Shown here: positions 44,406 to 53,956 of the stretch, one piece after another
Layout of the letters: each line of letters starts with the position of its first letter
Position numbering within the stretch: the first letter of the stretch is position 1
Source of the DNA: Ulvibacterium sp965228935
GTDB lineage: Bacteria; Bacteroidota; Bacteroidia; Flavobacteriales; Flavobacteriaceae
Length of the DNA: 64,000 bases
Assembly: GCF_965228935.1 (NCBI RefSeq)
Contig: NZ_OZ245846.1
Coordinates: forward strand, 1,674,001 to 1,738,000
Reading direction: 5' to 3'
Position numbers and translations under genes: made by a program
The notes under the pieces: generated by a model
What the model saw: the letters and a program-made list of their open reading frames with translations, nothing else
What the model was told of the DNA's origin: nothing
Databases searched by the model: none

Positions 44406-45400
44406 AGGTGTATTGATTTTACGGATTCTCGCTCTATGAAATTGGGTTTTAGCATCCGGTTTTCTGCGGTTTCACCGGACATAAGCTTAAATAAGGTCTC
44501 TACGGCTACTTTACCAATATCCTGCATGGGTTGTTGTATGGCCGTAAGGGCGGGGGATAACAATTCAAAATAGGGTTGTTCGTCGAAGGCGATTAGCGAA
44601 ATATCTTCCGGAATATGTAAGCCGGCTTCCTTTATAGCTTTCATAGCCCCTAAGGCAATTTGGTTGTTCAACGCAAATATTGCCGTAGGACGATTCCTTT
44701 TTCGAAGTAGTTCCTGGGTAGACTCATAACCATTTTGGATACTATAACCGGAACCGGAAATCTGAATGAATTTATCCGGGATTGTATGATCTTCCATTGC
44801 CTGGCGATACCCAAGAATTCTATTTTCGTTTACCGAAGTATGCCATAGCCCTTGGATACAGGCTATGTTTTGATGCCCCTTTTGAATCAGGAATTTCGTT
44901 GCGGAATAAGCACCTTGGTAGTTGTCCGTAGTGACAAAGGGAATGGCTTGGTCCTTGAAATAACGGTCGATCAACACTATAGGAATTTTGGAATTTTTGA
45001 TAAAATGGTCACATTTTTTACCTACGGGCGCCACCAAGAGACCATCGACTTTTCTGCCCAAAAGAAGATGTAGGGATTCCTTTTCCAAGCTGGTCTTGTC
45101 CTTGGTATCGCATAACAGGATCATTTTATCTCTTTTTCGGAGTTCTATTTCTACTGTTCGAGCGAGGTTGGCAAAAAAGGGGTTGCTAATGTCCGGGATG
45201 ATCAGCCCTATGGTATTGGTTTCTTGTAGACGTAAATTACGGGCAATTTGATTAGGCGCAAATTGATGTTTCCTTGCCCCATCCCTAACTCTTAGGGCGG
45301 TCTTTGAACTAATCCGGTATTTTTTTTCTTGACCGGTAAGGACACGGGAAACCGTAGTTGTGGAAATATTCAGTTCCTGTGCCAATTCCTTTATGGTCAT
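44402..45400 (-). CDS. LacI family transcriptional repressor
   Basis: A 332-residue regulator. The N-terminal helix-turn-helix and hinge (MTIKELAQELNISTTTVSRVLTG, residues 1-23 and on) is followed by a periplasmic binding protein-like sugar-sensing domain (about 60-330, IGLIIPDISNPFF). It is first of a three-gene operon with two nucleoside hydrolases. A palindromic operator lies 25 bases upstream of its start and overlaps its -7 element, so it should repress its own operon. The inducer is probably a nucleoside or pentose, judging from the enzymes it controls. Confidence 0.95.
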   Translation of the reverse strand: MTIKELAQELNISTTTVSRVLTGQEKKYRISSKTALRVRDGARKHQFAPNQIARNLRLQETNTIGLIIPDISNPFFANLARTVEIELRKRDKMILLCDTKDKTSLEKESLHLLLGRKVDGLLVAPVGKKCDHFIKNSKIPIVLIDRYFKDQAIPFVTTDNYQGAYSATKFLIQKGHQNIACIQGLWHTSVNENRILGYRQAMEDHTIPDKFIQISGSGYSIQNGYESTQELLRKRNRPTAIFALNNQIALGAMKAIKEAGLHIPEDISLIAFDEQPYFELLSPALTAIQQPMQDIGKVAVETLFKLMSGETAENRMLKPNFIERESVKSIHL

Positions 45401-45424
45401 AGTTTTTCAATTGAATTCAAATAG

Positions 45425-45444
45425 TTGCGCAATCGATTGTGCAA
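45425..45444. promoter_or_regulatory. LacI-type operator
   Basis: A 20-bp palindrome TTGCGCAATCGATTGTGCAA with one asymmetric pair and a central CG, typical of LacI-family operators. It overlaps the -7 element of the LacI gene's promoter by three bases and lies 25 bases before its start. Confidence 0.7.
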
Positions 45445-45449
45445 ATATA
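45442..45449 (-). promoter_or_regulatory. Promoter of the LacI/nucleoside hydrolase operon, -7 element
   Basis: On the minus strand the sequence is TATATTTG, a full TAnnTTTG match, about 41 bases before the LacI start. The operator begins at its last bases, so bound repressor would block initiation. Confidence 0.55.
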
Positions 45450-45669
45450 CAAATTTTTCATGACTAATACGTATCACCAAAATCGGAATAGTCCCAAATA
45501 CTATTTTGTAAACGTTTAAAAGCGGATATGCTTTAGGAACTTTTTTGGATTCCAGTTCAACCGGCCGGCTTTGAAAATTCAAGATTACGATCGTTTTCAT
45601 TAAGCCGTATCCGATTTTCACACTAAGACTTTTTGAAAGTGTCTTGATGGATTTGGGATTGAATTTGTA

Positions 45670-47751
45670 TCACAAGAAATAACCGAGTCTAATACCACCA
45701 TAAATATTCCGGTCATTCCCTGGATAAAAATAGCGTGGTTCGTTACCACCAAAACTTCCTGCATTGATTAAGACGGATTGGGCATATCTTGTATTTGCGA
45801 TATTGTTCATTCCAAAATCCAGTCCAAGGGTCAATTTTTGGAAAAGTGTGGTACGATATCCCAATCTTGAATTAAAGACATTGAAGCTATCGCTATAGAC
45901 GGTGTTTTCATCCCTAAGTGAAATTTCATCCACAAACTGATGGGTGGTATTCCAGTAGAATCCGGCTCCCCATTGTAGCCTTAAGCCTGAATTGATGCGG
46001 TGCTTGGGTACCCCGGTCAAAGGATTTCCCGAAAAGTCGTCGTCCCCATCCACAAAGTCCACAAAACTATGGTCGCTAAAAGTGTAATTGATAAAAGGGG
46101 AAATGCGCAGTTTTCTGGAAATATCCCAGTCATAATTCATTTCCAGATCCAATCCCTGATGTTTGGTTTGCCCCGCATTCCTACCCACAAACTGGTCATC
46201 TCCCACTCTTTGGGCCACCAATAGATTTTTAATATCCATTCGATATAGGGCCACATCAATGGTCAACTTTTTATCCGCAAGGGCCACCAATGTCCCCACT
46301 TCATAATTGGTTCCTGTTTCTTGGGCGATATCCGGGTTAATGACACCGTCCGGAGTCAACGTTTCCTCTAAACTGGGGTTCGAGAACCCCCGACTTATAT
46401 TCGCGTATACCTTTTGCCCTGATGCAAATGCATAGTCCAGATTAAGACTTGGCATTACAATAACCTTAAAATCGCGTTCCGCACTTGTGTTCTGGGCACC
46501 TGAATTGAACAGGTCCTGAAAATCATAGTTAGTCTTATTGATGTTTAGTCCTGCCTGGACTATAAATCTATTGCCCAATGGAACAGTCAACGCACCGAAC
46601 CCATTGAATTGCCTTCGGAACTCTCGGTTATCACTCAGTCTATCGCCTTGTAGGCTGCCGTTACCATTATTCTCTTGATACAGGTTCTCAAAAGTTCCCC
46701 AATGGTATTCGTCCTTATACAACTCCCCACCAAAGGTATATTGGGCGTTTTGCCCTCCGAGATCGAAGCTTCCCAAAAATCGTGTCCGAAAACCATAGCC
46801 ATTGGTAAACTCATCCAAAATATTGAACGGTCTGGGTTCAAAGTGGTCCAAATAGGTATAGAAGATACTCGTATTGTTTTCTAACTTGTCCGAAAATTTA
46901 TGATTCAAGGACAAGCCCAACAAAGTATAATTGTTGGTTTCGAAACCTTGTGAGGCGGCCCAGGTAAAGGCAGCTTGGGTAGGATCTTCATCAAAAGCCG
47001 TTTGACTAAGGGAACTCGGAATCTGTGCCGTGTAGTCAATGTGGTTTACCAGTAGCGAAATGGTATTTTTTTTACTGATTTTCACGGAAGTGTTCAAAAG
47101 AAAGCCATCCCGCTCAAACCGATTGTTTTCCCGGTAGCCATCTGTTTCCATATGGCCGTAATGAAACCCTAGGGATAGTTTTCCTTCCTTATGTAGAAAG
47201 GAGAGGTTGTTTTTCAGGAGCGCGTAAGAACCTACGGTAAAATTGTTCCGGAATTCCGTGGACTCTTCCTTTCGTTCCCTTGAGTCAAGGATTATGGCCC
47301 CACCCAAATTGGTTCCAAAAGCGACTCCCTTAGGACCTTTTATGACCTCAATGGCAGCGAGATTTTCCAGGTCAAATGCTTCAATGGTGGAGAAGCCTGT
47401 ACCGTTGGTAACCGGTATATCGTTGTAATATAAGCGTAGTTTGTCCGTACCGAATGGAGTCCGTGCACCCACCCCACGGATGGTAATCCTATTGGTATTC
47501 AAGGCTCCGGAAAGAATATAGACCCCCGGAATTTGATTAATGGCCGAAACCGCGTCGATGGGACTATAGTTTTGGAAAACTTCTGGCCCAATGACACGGG
47601 AGGGGACGATTCCAACAGCATTTTTAATTCGGACACTGTCCGTAAGGACTACTTCGTCCAAACGGGTCACACTATCTTTTTGGGCCGGTTCCTGTGACCA
47701 AACCAAAAATGGAAAACATAAAAGCACGGGAAATAGAAAGGATACCTTCAT
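45670..47751 (-). CDS. TonB-dependent receptor, siderophore-type
   Basis: A 693-residue receptor with a signal peptide (about 1-19) directly followed by a plug domain (about 30-160, TRLDEVVLTDSVRIKN, then RITIRGVGARTPFG). There is no carboxypeptidase-like N-terminal domain, unlike the other receptors here. The barrel ends with IRLGYFL. Sequence suggests the FecA-like class of metal-chelate receptors. It lies 30 bases downstream of a small outer membrane protein gene in the same direction and 269 bases upstream of the LacI operon. Whether LacI controls it is not known. Confidence 0.92.
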   Translation of the reverse strand: MKVSFLFPVLLCFPFLVWSQEPAQKDSVTRLDEVVLTDSVRIKNAVGIVPSRVIGPEVFQNYSPIDAVSAINQIPGVYILSGALNTNRITIRGVGARTPFGTDKLRLYYNDIPVTNGTGFSTIEAFDLENLAAIEVIKGPKGVAFGTNLGGAIILDSRERKEESTEFRNNFTVGSYALLKNNLSFLHKEGKLSLGFHYGHMETDGYRENNRFERDGFLLNTSVKISKKNTISLLVNHIDYTAQIPSSLSQTAFDEDPTQAAFTWAASQGFETNNYTLLGLSLNHKFSDKLENNTSIFYTYLDHFEPRPFNILDEFTNGYGFRTRFLGSFDLGGQNAQYTFGGELYKDEYHWGTFENLYQENNGNGSLQGDRLSDNREFRRQFNGFGALTVPLGNRFIVQAGLNINKTNYDFQDLFNSGAQNTSAERDFKVIVMPSLNLDYAFASGQKVYANISRGFSNPSLEETLTPDGVINPDIAQETGTNYEVGTLVALADKKLTIDVALYRMDIKNLLVAQRVGDDQFVGRNAGQTKHQGLDLEMNYDWDISRKLRISPFINYTFSDHSFVDFVDGDDDFSGNPLTGVPKHRINSGLRLQWGAGFYWNTTHQFVDEISLRDENTVYSDSFNVFNSRLGYRTTLFQKLTLGLDFGMNNIANTRYAQSVLINAGSFGGNEPRYFYPGNDRNIYGGIRLGYFL

Positions 47752-47781
47752 TCATTATGAATCAAGGTTTAAAATTAGGGA

Positions 47782-48300
47782 TTAAAATCGAAATCCGACC
47801 GATAGACCAGCTCTATACATAAAAGAATCCTGAAAATCCTCCGGATTTATATTTCTACCGAACCCTCCGTTTATTTCCAAACTAAAACGTTGGCTGCGGG
47901 TAACCCACTTATTGCCAATACCAAAACCGAGGGCCAAAGTGCTGTAATCATTGTTTCGGATACCCAAAGAATCTGAATCCACTTCGTCCTCGCCGGTATA
48001 ATACAATCCAAAAGCCTCGGCAAAAAATCCACTTCTTGGCCCAAAACCAAAATAGGCCCTAAAATTTGGGCCTATGCCAAAATTACCGTTGTAATCCTCA
48101 GCGTCGCCATCAAAATACAATGTGCCCCCTATACTGATGTCCTCATTAAGGAAGTATTCATAGGAACCTTCGGCCGCGGCTGTGACCAAAAAAAGCCCTA
48201 TGTTAAACTTTATTTCATGGTCATTGCCCAACGGAGGATAGGCTTGGGCGTGCATGGCGCAAACACTTAGAAATAGAAAGGAAAGGAATACATTTTTCAT
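47782..48300 (-). CDS. Small outer membrane beta-barrel protein
   Basis: A 172-residue protein with a signal peptide (about 1-20, MHAQAYPP) and repeated amphipathic strands rich in Gly and aromatic residues (IGGTLYFDGDAEDYNG, FGIGPNFRAYFGFG, GNKWVTRSQRFSLEINGGFG), ending SVGFRF. This is the pattern of an eight-stranded OmpX/OmpA-type barrel. No specific family was identified. It precedes the TonB receptor on the same transcript, so it may assist that system, but its function is unknown. Confidence 0.8.
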   Translation of the reverse strand: MKNVFLSFLFLSVCAMHAQAYPPLGNDHEIKFNIGLFLVTAAAEGSYEYFLNEDISIGGTLYFDGDAEDYNGNFGIGPNFRAYFGFGPRSGFFAEAFGLYYTGEDEVDSDSLGIRNNDYSTLALGFGIGNKWVTRSQRFSLEINGGFGRNINPEDFQDSFMYRAGLSVGFRF

Positions 48301-48429
48301 AGGTCAAAGCTAAAGGATCTTGAAAGTAAATCAAATCGCGTTCCAAAAATGCATTCCGGATTCTAATGATGGGAATAGCACTATGTATTTCCTGTAACAT
48401 TCCTTAATTTCGGCCCAAATATTTCATAC

Positions 48430-49194
48430 ATGAAGATAGTTTCGTATAACGTAAACGGTATCCGAGCCTCACTGAACAAAGGTTTTTTGGAATGGTTGGG
48501 CACTGTAGACCCCGATGTGGTCTGTCTACAGGAAATAAAGGCCCAGGAAGATCAATTGGATCTGGAACTCTTTGAAAAGGCCGGATATTCCCATAACTAT
48601 TGGTTCAGTGCCCAAAAGAAAGGGTATAGCGGAGTAGCTATTTTATCCAAACAAAAACCGGATCATGTGGAATTTGGTACGGGAATAGATTATATGGATT
48701 TTGAAGGAAGAAACCTAAGGGCGGATTACAACGGAGTCTCCATCATGAGCCTATATCTTCCATCCGGGACCAATTTGGCCCGTTTGGAACATAAGTTAAA
48801 ATACATGGCCGATTTTCAGGAGTATATCAATGGATTAAAAAAAGAATATCCGAATTTAATAATACTTGGGGATTATAACATCTGTCATCGGGCCATTGAT
48901 ATCCATGATCCGGTACGGAATAAAAATGTATCCGGGTTTTTACCTGTGGAAAGGGAATGGATCGGCAATTTTATGGACAGTGGATTTATCGATAGCTTCC
49001 GTCATTTTAACCAGGAGCCCCATAATTATACCTGGTGGAGTTATCGGGCCAATGCCCGAAACAACAACAAAGGTTGGCGGTTGGATTATGGTCTGGTAAG
49101 TGAGCCGTTAGGGAATCGTTTGAAGCGTTCCGTAATTCTATCCGAGGCAAAACACAGCGATCACTGCCCCATTCTTGTGGAATTGGAAAATTGA
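48430..49194 (+). CDS. xth: Exodeoxyribonuclease III
   Basis: A 254-residue AP endonuclease and 3'-5' exonuclease of base excision repair, with the EEP fold and no signal peptide, so it is cytosolic. Catalytic features: SYNVNGIRA, CLQEIKA (metal-binding Glu), LGDYNICH (Asp, Asn) and the closing KHSDHCPI (Asp-His). Length matches ExoA of this phylum. It contrasts with the secreted EEP enzyme at 19.6 kb. It stands alone, starting about 130 bases from the divergent barrel gene. Confidence 0.96.
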   Translation: MKIVSYNVNGIRASLNKGFLEWLGTVDPDVVCLQEIKAQEDQLDLELFEKAGYSHNYWFSAQKKGYSGVAILSKQKPDHVEFGTGIDYMDFEGRNLRADYNGVSIMSLYLPSGTNLARLEHKLKYMADFQEYINGLKKEYPNLIILGDYNICHRAIDIHDPVRNKNVSGFLPVEREWIGNFMDSGFIDSFRHFNQEPHNYTWWSYRANARNNNKGWRLDYGLVSEPLGNRLKRSVILSEAKHSDHCPILVELEN

Positions 49195-49227
49195 CGCATA
49201 GTTAAACTGCAAAGGCATTTTAATTTG

Positions 49228-49235
49228 TAAATTTG
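49228..49235 (+). promoter_or_regulatory. -7 element TAAATTTG before aldo/keto reductase
   Basis: TAAATTTG is a full match, 27 bases before the ATG at 49263. No -33 element is clear. Confidence 0.4.
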
Positions 49236-49262
49236 GGCTTTTAAAAAATCGCCAAGCTTAGG

Positions 49263-50303
49263 ATGAAATATACTACCTTAACACATACCGATATCGAAGT
49301 CAGTAAAATTTGTTTGGGCACCATGACCTGGGGCAAGCAGAATACGGAGGCCGAGGGGCATGAACAAATGGATTATGCCTTCGATCAGGGCGTTAATTTT
49401 TTTGATACCGCCGAATTGTATCCCATACCTCCGCATGCCGACCGGTATGCGGATACCGAGAAAATAATTGGCACATGGTTTAAAAAGTCCGGGAACCGGG
49501 ACAAAATTGTTTTGGCCAGTAAGATTGCCGGAAAAGCGGAATTCACCAAGTTTATCCGTACCACTGGATTTACAAGACAGTCCATTACGGAGGCCTTGGA
49601 GGGGAGTTTAAAGCGTTTGCAAACCGATTATATAGACCTCTACCAATTGCACTGGCCGGATCGAAATACCAACTATTTTGGCAAAAGGGGATACGCCTAT
49701 GATGTTACCGATCATTGGAAGGATAATATCCATCAGGTATTGGAAACTTTACGCGACTTGATACGTGAAGGAAAAATTCGTCATGTGGGACTTTCCAACG
49801 AAACACCCTGGGGCGTTATGCGTTATCTGGAAGAAAGCAAGGTGCACCCAAGCCTACCCAGAATGATTACCATACAAAACCCATACAGTCTATTGAATCG
49901 TTTGTTCGAAGTAGGTAACGCGGAGGTATCACATCGGGAAAAAATAGGCTTGTTGGCCTATTCCCCCTTAGGCTTCGGTACCTTAAGCGGAAAGTACTTG
50001 GGTGGGATGCAACCGGCAACTTCGAGGATTACCCTTTTCCCCAATTATACGCGGTATACAGGGGAAACTGCTGTGAAAGCTACGGAAAGATATCATAAGT
50101 TGGCCCAGGACAACGACCTGTCCATGGCACAGATGGCCTTGGCTTTTGTGAACACAAGACCTTTTTTGACCAGCAATATTATTGGGGCCACTTCCATGCG
50201 GCAATTGAAAGAGAATATAGCAAGTATTGATGTGGACTTAAGCGATGCCGTTCTTGAAGGTATAGAGAAAATCCACAATACGATTCCGAATCCGGCACCT
50301 TAG
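49263..50303 (+). CDS. Aldo/keto reductase (Tas-like)
   Basis: A 346-residue NADP-dependent oxidoreductase with a TIM-barrel fold, close to the Tas/YghZ branch. Catalytic tetrad elements: Asp and Tyr in FFDTAELYP, Lys in VLASKIAG, His in YQLHWPD. The nucleotide-binding part is LAYSPLGFGTLSGKYLGG and the closing IGATSMRQLKENI. Substrate in the cell is not known; reduction of aldehydes or ketones is expected. It ends three bases before the convergent radA gene. Confidence 0.95.
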   Translation: MKYTTLTHTDIEVSKICLGTMTWGKQNTEAEGHEQMDYAFDQGVNFFDTAELYPIPPHADRYADTEKIIGTWFKKSGNRDKIVLASKIAGKAEFTKFIRTTGFTRQSITEALEGSLKRLQTDYIDLYQLHWPDRNTNYFGKRGYAYDVTDHWKDNIHQVLETLRDLIREGKIRHVGLSNETPWGVMRYLEESKVHPSLPRMITIQNPYSLLNRLFEVGNAEVSHREKIGLLAYSPLGFGTLSGKYLGGMQPATSRITLFPNYTRYTGETAVKATERYHKLAQDNDLSMAQMALAFVNTRPFLTSNIIGATSMRQLKENIASIDVDLSDAVLEGIEKIHNTIPNPAP

Positions 50304-50306
50304 GTG

Positions 50307-51668
50307 TTACCCGAACAATCGGCTTATTACATCTTCGATTTTAGAAACCAGTTGAATTTCAATTTGGGTGTTTTTTAAACCAATTTTATTCCGTTTGGAA
50401 ACATAAATTGTAGAAAAACCCAATTTTTCAGCTTCCAGAATACGCTGTTCCACGCGTTGTACCGGCCGTATTTCCCCGGCCAAACCGATTTCAGCGGCAA
50501 AACAGATACCTTTTTCTATGGGGATATCAATATTGCTGGAAAGAATGGCTGCAATTACGGCCAAATCTATGGCCGGATCATCTATGGAAATGCCTCCGGT
50601 GATATTTAGAAAGACATCTTTAGCTCCTAATTTAAAACCGGCCCGTTTTTCAAGTACCGCCAAAAGCATATTCAAACGTTTTGCATTGTAACCTGTGTTG
50701 GAACGTTGGGGCGTACCATAGACAGCGGTACTTACCAAGGCCTGGATTTCAATAAGCAAAGGTCGCATTCCCTCAACGGTAGAGGCAATGGCCGTACCAC
50801 TAAGCCCTTCTTCATTTTTTGAAATTAGGATTTCCGATGGATTGCTTACTTCCCTGAGTCCATTTCCCTGCATTTCATAGATGCCCAGTTCTGCGGTGGA
50901 GCCAAACCGATTCTTTAAAGCCCGCAGAATCCGATACACGTAATTTCGGTCACCTTCAAATTGGAGCACCGTGTCCACCATATGTTCCAAGATCTTGGGG
51001 CCTGCTATGGAGCCATCCTTGGTAATATGGCCGATTAGGACAACAGGGGTATTCGTTTCCTTGGCAAATTTGATGAGTTCGGCAGTACATTCACGAATCT
51101 GTGAAATACTACCTGCAGCTGATTCAATATAGTCCGAATGCAGGGTCTGTATTGAATCGATGACCACAATATCCGGTTCCAGGGCCTCGATTTGCTGAAA
51201 AATCAGCTGGGTTTTGGTTTCTGTGAGGATGAAGCAATTCTTGGTATCAGGATAGATACGATCTGCTCGCATCTTGATCTGTTTTTGGCTTTCCTCGCCA
51301 GAGACATAGAGTGTCCTATAGGGGAGTTTTAGGGCAATTTGAAGTAACAATGTACTTTTGCCCACACCGGGTTCTCCACCTAAAAGCACCATGGAACCGG
51401 GTACCAGCCCACCGCCCAATACCCTGTTGAATTCTTGGTCATATACATCTAGACGAAGCTCACGCTCCGTATTTATTTCGCTGACCCGTAAAGGTTTGGC
51501 GACTTTTTTTCCAGGGCTTCTGCTCGTTTTCCAGCCACTTTTCTCCTCCTTTTGAATGACTTCCTCAACTACGGTGTTCCATTGCTTGCAGGAGGTACAT
51601 TGTCCCACCCATTTAGCGTACTGGGCACCACAATTTTGACAGAAATAGGCAGTTTTTGTTTTGGCCAT
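50307..51668 (-). CDS. radA: DNA repair protein RadA
   Basis: A RecA-related helicase that drives branch migration at D-loops. Domains: N-terminal C4 zinc finger (FCQNCGAQY and CTSCKQW), RecA-like ATPase with Walker A GGEPGVGKST (about 90-100) and Walker B (IVVIDSIQT), the RadA-specific KNRFG motif (ALKNRFGSTAELGIYEM), and a C-terminal Lon protease-like scaffold (about 285-453). The 453-residue length is normal. It follows a leftward panC-panD-flippase-esterase cluster at 160 bases, and may use a separate promoter. Confidence 0.97.
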   Translation of the reverse strand: MAKTKTAYFCQNCGAQYAKWVGQCTSCKQWNTVVEEVIQKEEKSGWKTSRSPGKKVAKPLRVSEINTERELRLDVYDQEFNRVLGGGLVPGSMVLLGGEPGVGKSTLLLQIALKLPYRTLYVSGEESQKQIKMRADRIYPDTKNCFILTETKTQLIFQQIEALEPDIVVIDSIQTLHSDYIESAAGSISQIRECTAELIKFAKETNTPVVLIGHITKDGSIAGPKILEHMVDTVLQFEGDRNYVYRILRALKNRFGSTAELGIYEMQGNGLREVSNPSEILISKNEEGLSGTAIASTVEGMRPLLIEIQALVSTAVYGTPQRSNTGYNAKRLNMLLAVLEKRAGFKLGAKDVFLNITGGISIDDPAIDLAVIAAILSSNIDIPIEKGICFAAEIGLAGEIRPVQRVEQRILEAEKLGFSTIYVSKRNKIGLKNTQIEIQLVSKIEDVISRLFG

Positions 51669-51827
51669 TCAAAGTAGTTTAGATCGGCCTTAAAGGTAGC
51701 AAGAAGTTTGAAAATGGTTATTTTATAAATGAAGTTCGAGGCTGTAAAGGAATTTAATAGTTCAATTTAACTTGGACTCAGAGCAACTCGACTCAAGCCA
51801 AGTTCTAACCGAAAAGCACTAGATTCC

Positions 51828-52961
51828 TTAATATCCAAAATCCGCTTTGAGCGCATCGATTTTCTCCAAGGCCATTTCCTTGGTAAGAAAGTCGATTTCG
51901 TCCATACCGAAGGCCTTTTCAAAGGTACGCAGGGCCTTTTTCGGCTCACCTAATTGCTCATAATATTCGCCTTCAAAATAAAAGCCCAACATGGTATCCG
52001 GGAATTCTTTTTTACAAAGGTCAGATAGGGATTTTAAGGACTCAAGATCTTCTTTTTTCCGGGTTCCCGCATAAATGGCCATAACATCATTGAGTTCCAC
52101 AGCTTTTCGGAATCCAAAAAGGTTTTCTATCATGGTGTATTTGTCTTCCAAGTATTGGTAGACCGGTTCCTCCGATGTCAATATCTTTTGCTTGTACTCC
52201 TGTGGACTTATCGGTTTGAATATGTCAAAGGTTCTGTCCCATGCCTTTCCCAGTCCATATGTGGCTATGGAAACTTCATTGGCCTCGGGATATTGGTCAA
52301 AGAAATAATGGAAGGACTCCTTATTGATAACTTTAAGCGCCCGATCCATTTGGAGTACGGTTTCATCCGTTTTTCCTTCAACTATAAGATGATAGAATAT
52401 CTTCTGTTTTAGGACATTTAAACGTTCCGGAACCCTAGTTTCCATTTCGGGGGCCAACGAAGGCGAGATACTTATATAGGCATTGAACAATGAATTTTCC
52501 TTAAAAAGCCAATAATTTTGGAAATTCGCCGTAATATCATATCCAACGATCATCTTAAATGGAGCCGTATTATAGTTCAGGTCCAAATAGGCGATAAGTT
52601 CCATACCCAGGAATTCGAAGAACTTTTTCCCTTTTTCCGCAGGAAGTCCTGTAGTTTCCTCAAAAGCACAATCTTCCCAACGCAAGTCGTCCTTGCTTTG
52701 ATGGATGCCTACAACAATGGATTCTGGCATACCCTGGAAAGTACTATAGAATTTTGCTGTGGCGACTACCTGGTCAAATAGGTAGTCCCCATCCAATACC
52801 ACAATGAGCGGATATTTTTTTTCTTCCGAAAGATTTTCAGGGAAATAGTAGGAAACGTCCCTTCTTTCCTGGAGCTTAAAAGATTCGAAAATCTCTTTAG
52901 TCACCTGGGCATTGACACTAAGGCATATCAGTAGGGTAAGCGTAAGGATAAAACGTTGCAT
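51828..52961 (-). CDS. Alpha/beta hydrolase-fold protein, nucleophile missing, with TPR
   Basis: A 377-residue secreted protein (signal peptide about 1-19) of the same putative-esterase family as the gene at 37.1 kb. The fold is present (PLIVVLDGDYLFDQ, ESIVVGI), but the nucleophile elbow reads Gly140-Tyr-Asp142-Ile-Thr144, so the Ser is Asp and the last Gly is Thr. The usual late His is also not found. A TPR-like C-terminal part (about 290-360, YYEQLGEPKKALRTFEKAFG) follows. It is probably a binding or scaffold protein rather than an enzyme. It is the last of the pan cluster genes. Confidence 0.85.
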   Translation of the reverse strand: MQRFILTLTLLICLSVNAQVTKEIFESFKLQERRDVSYYFPENLSEEKKYPLIVVLDGDYLFDQVVATAKFYSTFQGMPESIVVGIHQSKDDLRWEDCAFEETTGLPAEKGKKFFEFLGMELIAYLDLNYNTAPFKMIVGYDITANFQNYWLFKENSLFNAYISISPSLAPEMETRVPERLNVLKQKIFYHLIVEGKTDETVLQMDRALKVINKESFHYFFDQYPEANEVSIATYGLGKAWDRTFDIFKPISPQEYKQKILTSEEPVYQYLEDKYTMIENLFGFRKAVELNDVMAIYAGTRKKEDLESLKSLSDLCKKEFPDTMLGFYFEGEYYEQLGEPKKALRTFEKAFGMDEIDFLTKEMALEKIDALKADFGY

Positions 52962-52988
52962 AAGGTGTTTTTTGGTCCGTAGAACAGG

Positions 52989-53954
52989 TTACCGGTTTCT
53001 GTTCCATAACGGTAATACCAGAAAAGATATTGCACCAAAAATCACGATCATGAGGTTTTGCGCCGTCCACATGATCCACCCATAAGCGTCCCCGGAGGTT
53101 TTGCTTATTCCAAAAAAGGACAAGGCCGCAGTCACTACAATAGGGAAAAGGCCTAAGCCGCCGTTGGTGGTTGCCATCGCAAAAGCTCCTGCCACAAAGG
53201 CAACCAAAAGGGCTCCCAAAGAAAGGTTTTCAGTTTCTGGAACCGTAAATTTTATGACCCAGAACATACCAATATAACACCCCCAGATAAGCAGGGTGTG
53301 AAATATAAAGCTTCCTTTCCGTTTCATTTTAAAAATACTCAAGATCCCATCCAAAAGACCTTTCAAAAAAGCCTTGATTTTCATGGCAAAAGCAGAGGTG
53401 GACTTTCTGATAACCCTGATGGAGACAATAAGCCCCAGGACACCGGCTGCTATCAAGCCAATTGAGCCTGCCAACCCTATTCCATTTTCTTCAAGAATAC
53501 CTAATATTATTTCGGCTTGGAACAAAAATGCGGTCAGTATTACCAAAAGCAACATGATTACATCAATGATCCGTTCGGTGACTATGGTGCCAAAACCTTT
53601 TTCAAAGGGAACCTCCTCATAGGTATTCAAGGCGGTAGCCCGTAATATCTCGCCAGAACGAATAATCAATAAATTGGCAAAGTAGGAAATTAGGATAATA
53701 AAAACGTTATTGATGATTCTTGGTCGATACCCCAAGGGCTCTAACAAATAGTTCCAACGTATTGCCCTGGACACATGGCTTACTATACCTATGAATATGG
53801 ACAGGCCTACCCAAAACATATTGGCTTCCTTTATATGTAGGATAATCTGTTCCCTGTCTTCCGGTGAAGTACTGGCATAAGAATACCAGACCAAAAAAAC
53901 TCCCAAGGATATCGGGAGTATGGTTTTTAGTATTTTTTTTAGCTTGCCGTTCAA
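52989..53954 (-). CDS. UPF0104/flippase-like integral membrane protein
   Basis: A 321-residue inner membrane protein with about eight predicted helices, of the lysylphosphatidylglycerol synthetase TM-region/flippase-like family (UPF0104). Conserved marks include ANMFWVGLSIFIGIVSHVSRAIRW, the VTERIIDVIML segment and the late TTNGGLGLFPI block. The family translocates lipids, but there is no C-terminal transferase domain here. The gene ends 27 bases before the esterase-like gene and starts 2 bases after panD, so it belongs to the pan transcript. Confidence 0.9.
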   Translation of the reverse strand: MNGKLKKILKTILPISLGVFLVWYSYASTSPEDREQIILHIKEANMFWVGLSIFIGIVSHVSRAIRWNYLLEPLGYRPRIINNVFIILISYFANLLIIRSGEILRATALNTYEEVPFEKGFGTIVTERIIDVIMLLLVILTAFLFQAEIILGILEENGIGLAGSIGLIAAGVLGLIVSIRVIRKSTSAFAMKIKAFLKGLLDGILSIFKMKRKGSFIFHTLLIWGCYIGMFWVIKFTVPETENLSLGALLVAFVAGAFAMATTNGGLGLFPIVVTAALSFFGISKTSGDAYGWIMWTAQNLMIVIFGAISFLVLPLWNRNR

Positions 53955-53956
53955 GA

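Noticed and set aside
45397..45621. 74-codon frame between the TonB receptor and LacI
   Set aside because: It overlaps the operator and promoter of the LacI operon and has no recognisable features.
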